Numbered from the stretch's first letter, positions 1 through 13,102 are shown. The stretch: 64,000 bases of DNA from Marthasterias glacialis (GCA_911728455.2 OU452240.1:6791352-6855351), one strand, 5' to 3'. Notes: a model not told the origin generated them from the sequence alone. Program-made: numbers and translations.

Positions 1-393
1 TGATAAATAATGGAGGAGGGATCATGAATTTACATCATGTGGTGTTTGGAGCTCAATTAGATTTTAATGACAATGTTTCTTGTTAGCCATACAGTTTAAA
101 GAAGATACGTGGACAGTTTTGTTAGCTGGCAAGTCAATCCATGCCAGTTTCTTTCAGCTTATTGCAAGTTGTTATTGAAGCTATGGCATTAATCTTTCAC
201 CAATCTCATTCTTCTTGAATTGTAACTTTTGGAAACAAAAGTCACTAGTCAAAAGCTGTTATTTATATACAGTGACCCTCTCCAACCTGAACACAACATG
301 GCGCTCAATGAAAAGTTGCTAGCATTCACAATTGTGATAAAAGAGCTGATTTAGATTGCATGAGGAGCCAGACTATAATTCCTCGTCCAGTCT

Positions 394-516
394 TAGGCCA
401 TGTCCGAATTGGTGACTTCTTGATTGACTATGCCCGCATTGCTGAAGAGAACAACGCTGCCGCTGCGGCCAACGGTGATAGCTGTAACCAAAATCGCTTA
501 ATTAGAACACGGCCTT
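394..516. mobile_element. MITE family A, diverged copy
   Basis: The left end 'aggccatgtccgaattggtg' and the right end 'ttagaacacggcctta' are inverted and match the ends of the copy at 597-728. Confidence 0.5.
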
Positions 517-596
517 AGCTCGACTGCGTGGGTTGTTTGAGCAAACAACAACAACTCTGCTGTAAAAACTAATGGTAATGTGAAACACACGAATGT

Positions 597-728
597 AAGA
601 CCGTATCCGAATAAGCGGCTACGGCTGCGACTGTTACTAAGGTTGTTGCTAAGGACGTCCTATACTTCAACGCATGATGGCAGCCGTAGCCGTAGCCGTA
701 GCCGTAGCCGCCAATTCGGACACGGCCT
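597..728. mobile_element. MITE family A, terminal inverted repeats GGCCGTGTCCGAATT...
   Basis: The left end 'gaccgtatccgaataagcgg' mirrors the right end 'ccgccaattcggacacggcc'. The interior is simple 'gtagcc' repeats. Related copies lie at 394-516, 51079-51195 and 57266-57333, with a decayed one near 19750-19825. No coding capacity. Confidence 0.7.
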
Positions 729-1424
729 AACGATTGGTTCTTCACACGAGGCAATTTCTACACTCAACTTGGAGCCGGCACCCAACTCAAGAACGTAAAA
801 AAAAGAACATGCCTGTGGTGCCTCAACAAACATTTCTCCAACCGTCTCTTACTACTTCTACAATACTTGATAGACATTGAAACATGGAGGCCTCTTTTTC
901 TTGAAGATTCTGAAACTGGTTGCCTGTAAACGTGACTTTGCTTCTACATTAATAGTTTCGAAATAAAGGGTTTGACGAAGGAATAATACATCTTATCTTT
1001 AACTATAATGTGGAACTCTTCGATCATTCTCATGGACATTATCAAAAAAAGGGACTAGAATTCCCCAAATCCACAGATGCATGTCGGCGTTCCTTCTACC
1101 TGGAAAGGGATGTAAAAGCCGAAGTTCCTAATTAAATAGAACAGTCAATACAAAAATCAATACCGAGTAAAATGCTTTCTGCCTCGTTGTCATGACACTG
1201 CGTAAAAGCATCAAACAACGTTGCGCGCTTCCCTTTTTCTGCCGTTGAGTACTTTTAGACAACTCTCTGTTTAATATGGTCTCGCCGAGACGACGCCAAA
1301 AACGACGACCTCCCGTTTTACCACTTAAATAGATCAACAGGCAAGTATCCTGTTGTGTGTGGCTAGCGTTTTGGGGTGGTTTTTCCACTTTCCACACCTC
1401 GCCTTCCTTATTCATCACGGCACC

Positions 1425-1450
1425 CTCCCCCCCCCCCCCCCCCCCCCCAT
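1425..1450. repeat. Poly-C tract
   Basis: About 25 consecutive C residues. Length in the assembly is likely unreliable. Confidence 0.9.
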
Positions 1451-2703
1451 CCCCCCACTGAAGCATTGTTCCTATCTTTCAGCCGAAAAGAAGCAACACC
1501 AATTCCTCATCCCACCAATCCCACGCATGCACACTGTTGGTAAACCAGAAGATCCAATTAGTGGTTTTAAACTGATAAAATGTGGTTAAACTTGGTGGGA
1601 CCTGCGAGAGCAAGTCAGGCGTTCTGATGCCCACCCTTATTGCACCACATTAGTCTGGTAAACAACGCCTCAGCAGAGCGCTTTTAGTTGATATTTAACG
1701 TAGCGGAAGGATCCACTTTTGATGATACACTGTAACTTAGACTCGTTACAATGTCTAAATATAGCTTGAAAATTACTCCGCTTTGCTGTTGTTAGACTCA
1801 CTGATGTTTTTCCTGTGAACAGTAAACACACTGTTTTGCTTTTCTCTCTCTGTATTTCTTTTCTTTTCTTTTTTCTTTTTCTTTTTTTATATCAGATTTG
1901 TTTTTTAATGTCAAGTGTCAGGTGTTTTTTTATGTGTGAAGATGACGTCATTATGATTTGTTACTCTACAAGGTTAGGGTTGACTGATTGCGGGTCTAAA
2001 CGATCATAGCTCGACCATCGCGCAACCGGCTATAAACCGGCATTTAGGGTTAAGTTTTGGATAAAATTAGACGTTAACATTTTCAAACAGAATATTTGTG
2101 AGATATTTTTGTGGTAAGACGTGTGGCTAGCAGCCGTGTATGATTTATACTGTTCTTGTTATGCAAATGAGGTATATTAATATTTTTTCATTTGCCCCTC
2201 CATCATTCAATCCGAAATGGAATGACGTCACCATTTTTAAACGGCGCTATAAAGCGGTGCTTTTTATTAAAACAAGTTTTAGGGGTTTTTGTTTACACAT
2301 AAATATAAACCTTGGAGCACGGATGCAAGATGTAACTTTACTGCAAAGGACGGGGTCGAGAGAAACTGTCAATGGCTTTTGATAGCTCCAGCATTCACCT
2401 TTGGCATTTACCCCACCCCTCCACCCCCAAGAAAAAAAAGGGGAAATAAAAGTAAAATATGAGGTGAGAAAAAAAGTTTCATTTTGTTTGTTTTTTCCAC
2501 CAAAACGTGACAATTAAACTTGATGAAATTTTTCACAGGTTGGTTGTATGGTTCTGCTTCTTGGAAATTAGACTATGGGAATAACATTCCAGTAAAACCA
2601 TTATGTCTACTATAATAGTAATACTATGAACATTTATAATCCGCCGGTATCCATCTAAACGATATTCATGGCGCAGCAGCACATCAATAGAGGAGAGCAT
2701 GGT

Positions 2704-2995
2704 ATTAAGCAGTCCTCATTAAATGAGTTTTGAGGGAAGATTTGAACGAAGTCAGTGATGGAGAAAGTTTAATATGATCCGGTAAATGATTCCACAATGA
2801 AGGAGCAGCAGAGGTGAACGATCTCCCCAAATGATGTTTTAGTCCGGGTTTTCCTTACAATATGTTTATTATTCGATCTCTTAGACTCGCGGTAGGGACG
2901 ATATGGTTGAAGTCCTTCTGAAAGATACGATGGTAAAGTGCCATTTAGTGAGCGATAGACACACACAAGGATCCCTGGAAGTAGCCACCAAAAAG
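2704..2995 (-). pseudogene. LINE (non-LTR retrotransposon) reverse-transcriptase C-terminal remnant
   Basis: On the minus strand, ILVCVYRSLNGTLPSYLSEG and LQPYRPYRESKRSNN followed, after a frameshift near 2830, by SFTSAAPSLWNHLPDHIKLS and KSSLKTHLMRTA then TAA match the conserved tail of CR1/L2-like LINE ORF2 proteins (PSYLs...LqPYrP.R, aaPsLWN.LP, FKs.LKthL). The 5' part is missing, as is usual for 5'-truncated LINE copies. The frameshift shows it is dead. Confidence 0.75.
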
Positions 2996-3426
2996 ACGTG
3001 AAATTTAGAGTGACAGAGATGAGAAGTAGAATAGAATTACATATAGAATAGAATTGCATATAGTAAGCAACTCAACCCATCAATCCACTTATGCAAGCAT
3101 GCATTAAAATAAGCTCAACTTGTGCACAATGCTCAACTCCACTCAGCGGATCTACTTGTAGAAATTGCGCGGGAAAATGTCAAGGTCGTAACCATGATCT
3201 CTGATAAACCTAGTCACGTGTTATGTGCGTGTGATGGCGCTATTAGTGGAAGGGGCGATCCAGGGAGGTCATGTAGGGTCTGGGTTCAGGACTTCTTTTT
3301 ATAGGACTAGTCTTTTAAGCTGAAAAAGAAAAAAAATGAAAAGAGAACAGCAAAAGTATGTTTAAGATTAATTACAGGAGGTTCCTCGCCCATCACACAG
3401 TTCTTGCCGTGTTTTCACCCTGTCGT

Positions 3427-3542
3427 GTTGGTAAGTGATGACGTTTTGGAGCCGGAAGTGCAATGCAAACAAATGGTACACATGTACACATGACCATTTG
3501 TCACACTGCACTTCCGGCACCAAAACGTCATCACTTACCAAC
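3427..3542. repeat. Long hairpin, arms about 48 bp
   Basis: Arms 3427-3475 and 3494-3542 are near-perfect complements: 'ggtaagtgatgacgttttgg' versus 'ccaaaacgtcatcacttacc', with 'gccggaagtgca' paired inside and a loop of about 18 bases. Confidence 0.8.
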
Positions 3543-3724
3543 AGGATACGGAAGACCAAAAACGGTAGGAACAAAATATCTCAACAAAGAAACTCTGGGA
3601 TAAAGGAAAAGCGTAGGAAGTCTCCGAGGGATGCATGTTTGTGATTTTTGGAACCACAGCCACTGTTATTTGCTTTTATCCTTTCCCGTTATCTTTATCA
3701 CTAACATTCGGTATGGAACAAAAT

Positions 3725-4060
3725 GGGTGGCGTGGGTGCCGTGTGCGTAAAGTGCTCGCCTCTCACCAATGTGTCCCTGGTTCGATTCCCGGCTAAGGCC
3801 ATATGTGAGTAGAGTTGTGTGTTGGTTCTCTCCTGTGCCACGAGGGTTTTTCTCCAGGCCATCCGGTTTTCCTCCCTCCGGAAAAACCAAACACTTTCAA
3901 TCTCAGGCTGTGCTCTGTGGTCATATTATATGGGTTAATGTGGCTGGCTGCCTTGAATGCCTACAGCTCGAACACGTGTAGCCGCGTCTTTCGCAGTTTA
4001 GCTTCTTGGCTGCCAGTAAGGATGATTAGCCTCCCGAATGTTATTATTGTTCTTCTTCCT
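3725..4060 (+). mobile_element. Second tRNA-derived SINE family
   Basis: The B box GGTTCGATTCC at 3779-3789 is followed by 'gagggtttttctccaggcca' and 'tccggttttcctccctccgg', with a tail 'ggatgattagcctcccgaat' before an ATT-rich end. A reverse-orientation copy is at 63024-63311. Confidence 0.72.
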
Positions 4061-4189
4061 TGTGGAACATCATCCTTTTAGGTTTCCCCTGTGGAAACCC
4101 CGTCCCCTTCTTCGAATCAAAAGTTTTAAAATGGTTAGCACATGGTACACACTCATGAATAACTGTTTGAAGATTTTGTCAGGAAAATC

Positions 4190-4615
4190 GGCGTGTTGTG
4201 ACCGTGTGGATAAGAACACCGGACTCAAGCTCTGGTGTTTCTGATCAGCAGAGTGTGGGTCCGAGTCCTGGTCGTGTCACCAGTGTCCTCAAGCAAGACA
4301 CTTAACTATTATTGTTGCGTCCTTCAGATGGGACTTAAAGCCATTGGTCCTGTGTTGTGTAATGCACGTAAAAGAACCCAGTGCACTTATCACAAAGACA
4401 AGGAGTTCGTTCGCCCCGGTGTTCCTGGTTCGATTGGCTGCAGATAGCGCCACAGCACCTTGTAAACCGTTACATGGTGCTAAGTAAAGGAACAGGTCTC
4501 ATACTTCAAACCGCAACTCCGCGTAACTTGTAGGAAAAAAATACTGAGCGCTTTGAGACGCCCACCGGGTGTGATAAAGCGCTATATAAGAACTGCGTTG
4601 TTATTTTTATTATAA
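4190..4615 (+). mobile_element. tRNA-derived SINE copy
   Basis: A tRNA-like head has an A-box-like segment near 4205 and a B-box-like GGTCCGAGTCC at 4258-4268. The body includes 'ttcagatgggacttaaagcc' and 'aatgcacgtaaaagaaccca', and the conserved tail 'gataaagcgctatataagaa' sits near 4571 before an ATT-rich end. It is the most complete copy of this SINE in the window and shares its body with 30391-30766 and 58790-59051. Confidence 0.75.
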
Positions 4616-7579
4616 AATTAGAATAAATGTCTTCGGTCGCCATAACGTAACGTGGGGTACCCCACCCTTTTCCCTTCTCACTCTGACTTGTTCGCAGTTG
4701 TACCGCCGGCGGACGGCATAGTACAGAAGCATCTTGAAAACTAAAATGTCCAGTCGGCGAGTGAACATTGTCAATCTTTGTTCTCATTGATCCAGGAACG
4801 TCGCCTGCCCGTGACGGAGCGTAACCGTCTTAAAAGTGTCCCGTTTCTCAAATTTGATCCCACCTCATGAATAAAAAATAAATAATGGCACACTTAAACC
4901 GTATCGTTGGACATTTCCCGCGAATGCCCACGATTAATTGCAGGGAATCGCACTATACGTTCCGGTAAAAGTCGGTCAAACACTACATACGGGATCGAGG
5001 AAATTCGGAAGAGGTTCCAATTGGCACGATGGTCGGGCGCCCGCCGCATTATTATCGTTGTTTGTACCTACATACCATTAAAAGAAGGCCCTTCAACTGC
5101 ATATCACTACGTACTTGCGTGTTGGCAGGAGAAAATCGGTCAAAATATTAGTTCAAGCAACTACGAAGATCGGTCACACGATGTGCTGAAAAGATAAATA
5201 ATACTAATATTTTCCTTTGATGCAAATTTCACTTATTCGTACAAAAATTATTGCGCAAAGGCGAAGTCCTGTTTATTGTATTTCTTAACTTGTTATCTTT
5301 CAAGCAAGAGTTTAACTAATTTGTGATGACAAAGAGAAAAACAAATTGGTGAACAACTCATTTGCTGAGATGATGTTCATTGTTGGACGCTGGGGGCGCA
5401 ATGCAATCATACTTTATTGGGATTTTATGTTGTTATTTTATCATGTTACGGCCTTATTTTGTGTGCATTTTACATAATTGTAAAACACATTAATCATTTG
5501 ATTATATTCGATCAAAATTATTGAAGATCCTCTTAATCACCATTGTCAGTAAACAGGATACCTGACAAAGCATAAACTGTTGCGTTGAATTAAACGTGAC
5601 AATCGAGTTGGATGAAATTTCACTAGATGAATGCATGGTGTGTTTTTATTTTCAATTAGAGTATACAAAATGAACTCTTCCAAAAACCAATGATGTCTTT
5701 AAATCTTTAAGAAAACGTTCGAATCCATTTGTACATTGCTTCAGTGTTTGAAGCTTTAAGATGTCGCGAAATTACTTGTAACTTTATATCTTAAACCTTG
5801 GTGACTAAAGTTTTATTATATGGGGCACTAAGCAGTTGTGCTGGATAAATTACCCTCAATAAAGTTGGTTGCAAATAATTCGATTTGCAAGTGGTGTAAC
5901 CAACAATAAACCTTGTGCGTTATGATACAAATCTGGAGATTAACATTAAAGGACACTCTTTCACGTTTACATTTTTTTTTTCAGCATTGAATACTTTACC
6001 TTAGAACGTAGGAGTTGAGTGTCAATATGGCGTCTAGATATGACTGAAAAATTTTAAAGGGCCACATTCCCTTCAAATCTTTTAAAATATTGCTGTTTGA
6101 AATAGCTCTATATCCTTTTTAAGAGTTGCTTTTGCAATAAAACACCAACACTGTGTTGTGATTTATAGTGAGCATTGATTAGAAAAAAACAAACATTTGC
6201 CTCTGGAAATACAACCAAAAGCCCAAAAGCGCCCAATCCGAAGGCAAGTTGCCCCTTTAAGAAGCGAAAGTTTATCGACGGTGATAAATAAACCTCTTTT
6301 TGGACAGTCACTGCAGTTGAACTAGTACAGAATTCCACTGGAATTCCGTGAGAAAAATCGCAAAAGCTCCCCAACTTGACCATGGCCGACTGAGCTTGTA
6401 TGTTAAGTTTTAAATCAATCCCGGAAAATTGACAAAACACTTGAAGCGATGTGTAGAAGAACGCCCAGCCATTTAAAGACAAACCTCAAGATTCATGCAA
6501 CATGAGCGAGGTCGGTCCCGAACCCTAAAAAGTACACGCAAGTAATCGCTGGCTCAATAATTTCAAATGCTGTAGCGTTTCCCGAACAGGATTTGGCACT
6601 TTGACTGAGGGCCGCTGTTTTCGTCCCCGTAAAGGTCTCTTTATCTTCTGTCTTCCTTGAAGAGGGGGCGGACTAGACACAAGTGGGGAATGTACTCCGT
6701 CTTCGTCGCATCTTTGGTCAAAATGGTGAAGGCGTCGTTAGGTGAGATGGGCGAGTGTTGATATCTTAATGGCCGGTGCTGTGACGCTACTAATGAATTG
6801 TGGACCGATGATGGAGACTAGTCAGTCTGAGCACAGATGCCACAACGACTGTTTCGGTGCAAAATGCAAACATCAACTGCAATCCGTAAAGCAGACGTTC
6901 ACGTCCATTTTTTCCCCCTAGACCATCAGAGCAACTTCATCCTTCAGAAAACAATTTGGAAGTTTTTAACACAACATCAATTTCAATTCACCCTTTTTCT
7001 AATAAATTGTCATCTCTTTGCGTTCCTTCAGACAGAATTGCAAGGGTTTGTCACAAAAATCTCTTAATGGAACAGCCGTCAACGTTAATAGGATCAGGAC
7101 CAAAGCTGCATTGCTCACAAGCCGGTACCTCGGCCCTCAATCGTTGTGATTGTATTTGTTTGCCAACCCTTAGGGGAGTTGCTTGATAACATTTACTACC
7201 TCAGGGCCAAAAATTACCTCTTTTTTTAACTGCTGGAAGGTCAAGCCATTAAATTGTTAATTCAAAGACTATCACTCTCTTAAAATGAACACACATGAAA
7301 CACTGCCATCTATCTGAATTTTAAATCACTCCACGTGTTCTAGGTAGTATTTTTGAAACAATATTTACGCCGATCTCCATTTTGATAAAATGACAAATTT
7401 ACCCCCATTATGGAAGTGATTTCTGGGTGATATTTGCAACCTCAAGTGATGAATACTCTTTGAAAGCTCATTTCCTACTGAATCTAGAAATGTTAACACC
7501 TCATTTTCTAGAAGAAAATGAAGGAATACAATTTCTTTATTTACTATAATTGTAATTGTGACGATCAATTGCTATAAAT

Positions 7580-7817
7580 GGATTCCAATAGACGCCATCT
7601 TTGATGACAATTTCTATTTTGGCTTGTAGACGCGTCCAGCTCTGTAAATTTCAACACAGCTTGAGTTGCTTGCCAACCAATCATGGAAGGAGTTTATGAA
7701 ACGCGCGCGTGCCGCGTGCAGTACTTACGCGTAACGCAGTTATACGCTCAAAAATGTGCAGTCATTGTCATCAAAGATGGCAGATTTTCCCCCATAGTTG
7801 ACGTCATGCGCAATCCA
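7580..7817. mobile_element. MITE family B (ends GGATTSCAATAGACGCCATCTTTGATGA)
   Basis: 'gccatctttgatgacaat' near the left end is mirrored by 'attgtcatcaaagatggc' near the right. The interior has CG-rich words (acgcgcgcgtgccgcgtgca). It matches 38430-38670 in reverse orientation. Confidence 0.7.
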
Positions 7818-8799
7818 TTACAGACCTTATGCATTGCTTAGCAGAACACGTTACCAGCCCAAACACCAAGTGTTCGTTTATTTGTGACTGTCTCGTACAA
7901 TTTCTAGCTTATCAGCCTGTTTGGCAATTTTTGTTCACATCTTGAGACGGGTCATTACACTCTCTTCCAGATTAAGAAATTACCATTTGCGACATACAAT
8001 ACGCGATGTTTAATAATGCATTTTCTAATTTATATGCTAATTACATTATTGACTCACGTGATTTGTTTTCAACCAATACAAAACCAATAAACCACAATTT
8101 GTTAATATTTAATGCTTTTCTCTAATTGGGAACTGTGTAGTATTCTTTTGAAGTTTACTTTGCAATCTTCGAATGGATTTTTTTTCTGATGGTTGTTATT
8201 CCAGACTTTGGTAAACAACATGTAATTTGACATTTTGCCGAGCCATAATTTATAGACATGATGGTCTAACTCTCCTTGCTTAACTCTCATTCAAACTAAC
8301 GTCGCCAAACCGAGGCCGAAAGGGAAAATATAGTCTGCTCCCTGTGTATGAAATATGAATAAGTACTGTGATTGCCATTGTGTTACCAGGGAGCCCGCAT
8401 TTACAGCTCCATGGTGTTAAGGATCAATTGAGCAATATTCTGTTTGACATTATATATTATACAAGGTCTTTTCAATTCTGGTTTATTCAATTCAATTCTG
8501 GTTTACTTGAGAAATCACCAGACAAAAAGTCCAAGGACTAAAAAAGCTAGGTTTACAACAAATATTTACATTGCATTAAGAACATTATTGCAGTACATTA
8601 AAAACATAAATCTTAAGTTGGTGTTGCTGTCTTTAAGCACAAAAATGGCTTAGAACAGAAAAATACTGCTTAGAGGGAACCGGTTACCTTCCAGAATACC
8701 AAATAACTTATATAGTTGTGACTGGTGTCAAGCACTAATCTCTTGCTAAGCAAAAAAAATAATAATATTAAAATAAAGAAAATAAAAACGTTACTGCTT

Positions 8800-9008
8800 T
8801 AAAGGGGCTGTGTCATCAAGATTATAGCAGTAAATGGAATAACCCAGTTACTACGCGTGCGTGCGCAGGCGGTCACATCACAGTTTGACAAAGACGGCAC
8901 CCCTTGTGATTTGACCGCAGGCGTGCACGTGTGCAGTATCTGGGTAAGAGTTCATCTTTCCATGCACAGCCACAGACCTACTATAATCATGACGACTCAG
9001 CCCCTTTA
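8800..9008. mobile_element. MITE family C (ends AAAGGGGCTGTGTCATCA)
   Basis: The left 'aaaggggctgtgtcatcaag' and right 'catgacgactcagccccttt' are inverted. The interior shares 'ggtcacatcacagtttgaca' with 44061-44273. Confidence 0.75.
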
Positions 9009-10009
9009 CTAGTGAACACGAGGCGTGATTAATTTGCTAAATATAATTTACCTTGAGCTTAGCGTATTTTGTGTGCTTAGCTTAATCAGCCCAAGGTGGG
9101 ATAACTCGGTAAAACTTAGATAATAATACAGGAGGTGAAATCGCATCCGAGAACACAAATACAACTTGTTTACAAAGAGAACAAATTATGGTCTAGCAAC
9201 CTAGAGGCATCAAGTTTCTGGAAAATGATATTTCACATATCACCAGTTTGTCCCTTAAATTTAGCGTGATGACTTCATAATTAACTCATGTATTGCCATA
9301 CTAAATAACCCACGGTCTTCAATTAATAGCGACAAACAGGTTAAGCCGTTTTGGCGCGTAATTCTGATCACAAATAGTTATTACCTGACTATTGTGATTT
9401 TGTTTCACTCAGCTATTAGTACTTCATTACTCAACGGAAATTGCGGATATGCTACCTGTTCCCAGCAATAACGATATCTGTCATTTATGTCACCGTTTTT
9501 CTTGGTATTTTTTTAACATTCCGTGTATGCAATTGAATTCTATAGCTTTAGTACGAGTTCATGTCTTGGCTTAAAAGGAAATAGATGTTTTTACTTTATG
9601 GCTGTAAATTTAGCTGATAACATATTAGATATAGTAAATCTTAGATCAGAAATTTATAGAAATGTATAGCTGCTGAAAACTCAATGTTAGATCAGCAGTG
9701 AAAAACAACATTTAAAAGCAATTCCCCAAATGAATTTTGCAGATTACGAACGTTCTTCATTAATCCTACACTTGCCGAAAAATTTAACTGCAAGCAAATA
9801 CTACAACTTTGCAGAATCGCAACCAATTAGTGGCACTACCAAACGAAATTCGTAGCTAAAATGTAACATCTGGTAAGGAGCTTTAATGATATCATTTTTA
9901 CCTTATTGATATTTTATCTTTAAAAAGGTACGATCAAGACTATGTACTGAGTTTTTGGCAAAACTAAATATTACAAAAGACCCTTAATTGTTCAAGATTC
10001 TTTGTTTAT

Positions 10010-10300
10010 GATAAACAAACAAACATACAATCAAACTAACAACCCAACAAACAAACAAACAAACAAACCAACCAACAAACAAACAAACAAACAAACAAAC
10101 CAACAAACAAACGAACAACCCAACAAACAAACAAACAAACGAACAACCCAACAATTAAACAAACAACCCAACAATTACACAAACAACCCAACAAACAAGC
10201 AAACAAACCAACAAACAACCCAACAAACAAACAAACCAACAAACAACCCCACAATCCAACAAAAAAACAGACAACCCAACAAAAAATAAATAATTAAACA
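10010..10300. repeat. CAAA/CAAC low-complexity block
   Basis: Purine-rich 'aaac' and 'ccaac' words are repeated for about 280 bases with no unit longer than about 12. Both strands look open only because the composition lacks stop codons. Confidence 0.9.
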
Positions 10301-11033
10301 AAATAAGCCTGTATCAACTCTAATCGTTGTGGTTTATGAACACCCTTTTTCAAGTTCTAAAATGCCCCCCTTTTTTAAAGCTCCAAATCAGTTTAGCCGA
10401 TTTTGCTGTTCTGTTTTGTCATGTTTTTGTTATTCCTTTATCTGTTCTTTTTGCGTGAGTGTGTGTGGGTGCAGTAAGATGTTCCCCAACCCCATTGTGC
10501 CTGTTTTTTTGTTTTTAGATAAATCTATTTTGAAGGGTGTAGAGAGTTGGCATCTCTTAAAATCACTGTCGCGTCTCCCACAGACCGTAAAATACAACCG
10601 CCTATGTCAGACTGATTGACTTTAACTGCGTCAGTTCCGGGGGAGGTTTTCCAGCATTCATGTTTTCAACTGAACGAGTCTACGAATGCTAAAAAGATAG
10701 CTTTTGCTTTACACGTCGTTGGAGCAAACAATCAATTGGTGACCAAATATATCCACGCTTCCTTTGCATTCAGTTTGGGCAGTGTATCTACTGCATAACA
10801 ACAAGTCCAGACACAAAAAATTAGTCATGTGCGTTGATCTCTATTAAGTACGTCATTAGGTTGAATTCGCCTCGCTGAGGAAAACTTTTGTTTTAACTTG
10901 ACGGAAACTAGTAAATGGACCTTGCTGAGTCAATACACGCAGTACCAGCGAAGCGCACAGTAAATACTAGATTGATAAGATCGGGGCCAGGTGGAACTTT
11001 GAAGTACCCACGATGCTTTGCGCGGTTGGGGTT

Positions 11034-11068
11034 TATAAAGGCAGGCTGTTGCGCTAAAGTCGTCACTT
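11034..11068 (+). promoter_or_regulatory. TATA-type core promoter with initiator, probably of the peptide gene
   Basis: TATAAA lies at 11034-11039. An initiator match (TCACTT) has its A at 11065, 31 bases downstream of the first T of the TATA box, which is the expected spacing. A CCCACGATGCTTTGCG word at 11007-11022, resembling the ZNF143/Staf core, lies just upstream, and a CRE-like TACGTCA lies at 10849-10855. The downstream sequence has no ATG up to a good splice donor. Assigning this promoter to the gene at 30929 rests on strand, the lack of any closer gene and the need for a 5' UTR exon, so it is inference. Confidence 0.55.
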
Positions 11069-11231
11069 GAGATCGCATTGAGATCGCAGAAGGAACTGAC
11101 ACGTTTATTTCCGCGCGAACACAGCACGAGCACAGAAAACGAGAGTGTAATACGCCAACGAGTGATACCGTTGAAACGCACCATACGCCCGCCAAGAGAA
11201 TCAGAACTCGCGCGCTCTGCAACCACCACAG
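11065..11231 (+). other. Putative 5' UTR exon 1 of the peptide gene
   Basis: From the predicted start at 11065 to the donor at 11232 (CACAG then GTAAGC) there is no ATG in any frame over 167 bases, and the stretch is more GC-rich than its surroundings. A short direct repeat GAGATCGCA occurs near 11069-11089. These traits fit a non-coding leader exon. It could belong to another transcript. Joining it to the acceptor at 30921 would give an intron of 19,690 bases. Confidence 0.5.
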
Positions 11232-12668
11232 GTAAGCTGAGCTATAGTTTATTCAGTCTTGTATATTTGTCTGTCTGGTTGTTATTCTACCCCTGAAAAT
11301 ATTTTCAGCAAATTTTTAGGAGGATTTTGTGGCAACCATTTAATTGATTTTGAAAGAAATGTATACTTGGAAAGAATTGTGTTTTGTTGAAATGTTAAAT
11401 ATTAAAGAATTTGCCCTCCCAAACGGAAAATTTTTACTCGGGTTGAATGGTGTGAAATGTAAAGCCTTTTTTCTTTTTCTTTTTCTTGTTTATTTTTTTG
11501 ATTGTTTTGATTTTTCTTCAAAGATTGATGTGAGCTTTTAAAATTCAACCTCTTTATAAAGTCAATTGATCCCGTTGAGGTGTTTACCATACATACTGTT
11601 CTTTTTATTTTAGATTTGGTTTGATTCTAAATTTTAGAGTTTATGTTACATTGCTGTGGACTGTAGTTTGTTCATGGTAGTCTTTGTTTTCACGTTTCAG
11701 TTTGTATCGCTTCCCAAAAACGTATGGAAAAAAGTTTTGAATTTTGAAGATTTTAAACTTGACAAACATTTACGGGGAAATAATTGGATAGAATTAAACA
11801 GACGTTAAATCACCAAAGACATCGGGAGGAGTGCAGACGAAAAGTGTTTAAGACGCAGTAACTTTCTTTTTGAGAACTTTTTCGAGCACAAATCTCGAAT
11901 GGTTTGCACTGATTGTGAGACATGCAAAGTTCAGATTGTCACAAGCGATTGGTGAGTGTTAGTTTGTCAAAAAGAAAAACATACTTGCGTTCATCAATAT
12001 TTTGATCGAAGTACTTTGCCTGCGTGAAAACAAAACACTTACAAGATGTTAAGTGTTTAAGCCTGTAAATGGTTTTTGTCACAAAGATGTTATTTTACAA
12101 ATTAATCCCGCGATTTCTCGCGTTGAGTCTGTTATTCGGGAACTAAACGTCAGCAAGACGGTATTGTAGACGGTGTTACAGATAATAAGGTGTGATGTCA
12201 AACGTTGTTAGTGTCCCTGGGCAATGCCCATAGGAAGGGACTCGACTTGTTATTTCGTAAACGTCTATATTTTCATTACAAACCCGTCTGGTTAAAGTCT
12301 TTAGAGTAGCCATGTGTCTGTTGAAGGTTTTAAACTAACAGACGCAGATCCGATTTTATAAATTAGAATGGTGTGACGTCAGTATACACTGTTGTGACAA
12401 CTTAACCGACTCCCCATTGCAGTTTACGTTATTATGTAAGAAATATTTTCCAGGATTTCAAAGCAGTTGCTTTGTTCGTTGTGTGTTGACTTCAAACTGT
12501 TGTTAATTTTCTTAAATCAAATTTGTAAGGGGTGGTGGGACTCTCTTAGAATATGTTCCCAGCAGACATTTTCAAATGTTTCTGTTCAGTTTTATTTATA
12601 ATGCCCCTCCAGCCTCGATATGAAAACAAGACATTCGGGGGGAGGCTTCACTTGTTTTTATCTTTCCC

Positions 12669-13033
12669 TTAAAGCCGTAGCTCAACATTGGTAAAGAAGA
12701 AAAACATAATTTTTCACAGATTTACGTATACCTTACATGGTATAAACATAATGATGACATAAAACTTTCCTTGAAATATTTTTGCCGGAAGTGTTATCGT
12801 TTTTAAATAATAAATAGAATAAGATCCAAACTTAGTTTTCGTCTCAGTGAGACGAAAAATCTGCCTATGGGAATGCGTACACAAATGCTGAAAGCATTTT
12901 TACCGTTTTCTCGCAAATGAAACGACGAAATGAGCTGACAATTTCACAGGTTGGTTTTATTACAAATATCTTGATTTGTGTAAAGAATGGAAGCATTTAC
13001 ATTCAGTTTACCAATGTTGGGCTGGGGCTTTAA
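12669..13033. mobile_element. MITE family D (ends TTAAAGCCCCAGCTCAACATTGG)
   Basis: About 365 bp with inverted ends and a central hairpin 'ttcgtctcagtgagacgaa'. Four related copies are in the window. A (TA)n tract follows at 13065. Confidence 0.78.
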
Positions 13034-13062
13034 TTTGCCTTGAGAAAGACAGTGGTGAACCT

Positions 13063-13066
13063 TTAT

Positions 13067-13102
<36 letters not shown>

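Larger units (their letters stand above)
1..11033. other. Intergenic stretch left of the peptide promoter
   Basis: Apart from the MITEs, SINEs, LINE remnant and hairpin listed, I see no supported gene. Stretches with nothing identified include about 740-1420, 1450-2640, 4620-7570, 7820-8790 and 9010-10000. Confidence 0.6.

Noticed and set aside
569..754. Minus-strand frame with Gly-Tyr repeats
   Set aside because: It lies entirely within a MITE with simple 'gtagcc' repeats.
1128..1466. 112-codon minus-strand frame
   Set aside because: It starts in the poly-C tract (poly-Gly) and has no domain.
10002..10289. Frames rich in Asn, Lys, Gln and Thr (plus) or Cys, Leu and Val (minus)
   Set aside because: Both come from CAAA/CAAC low-complexity DNA.
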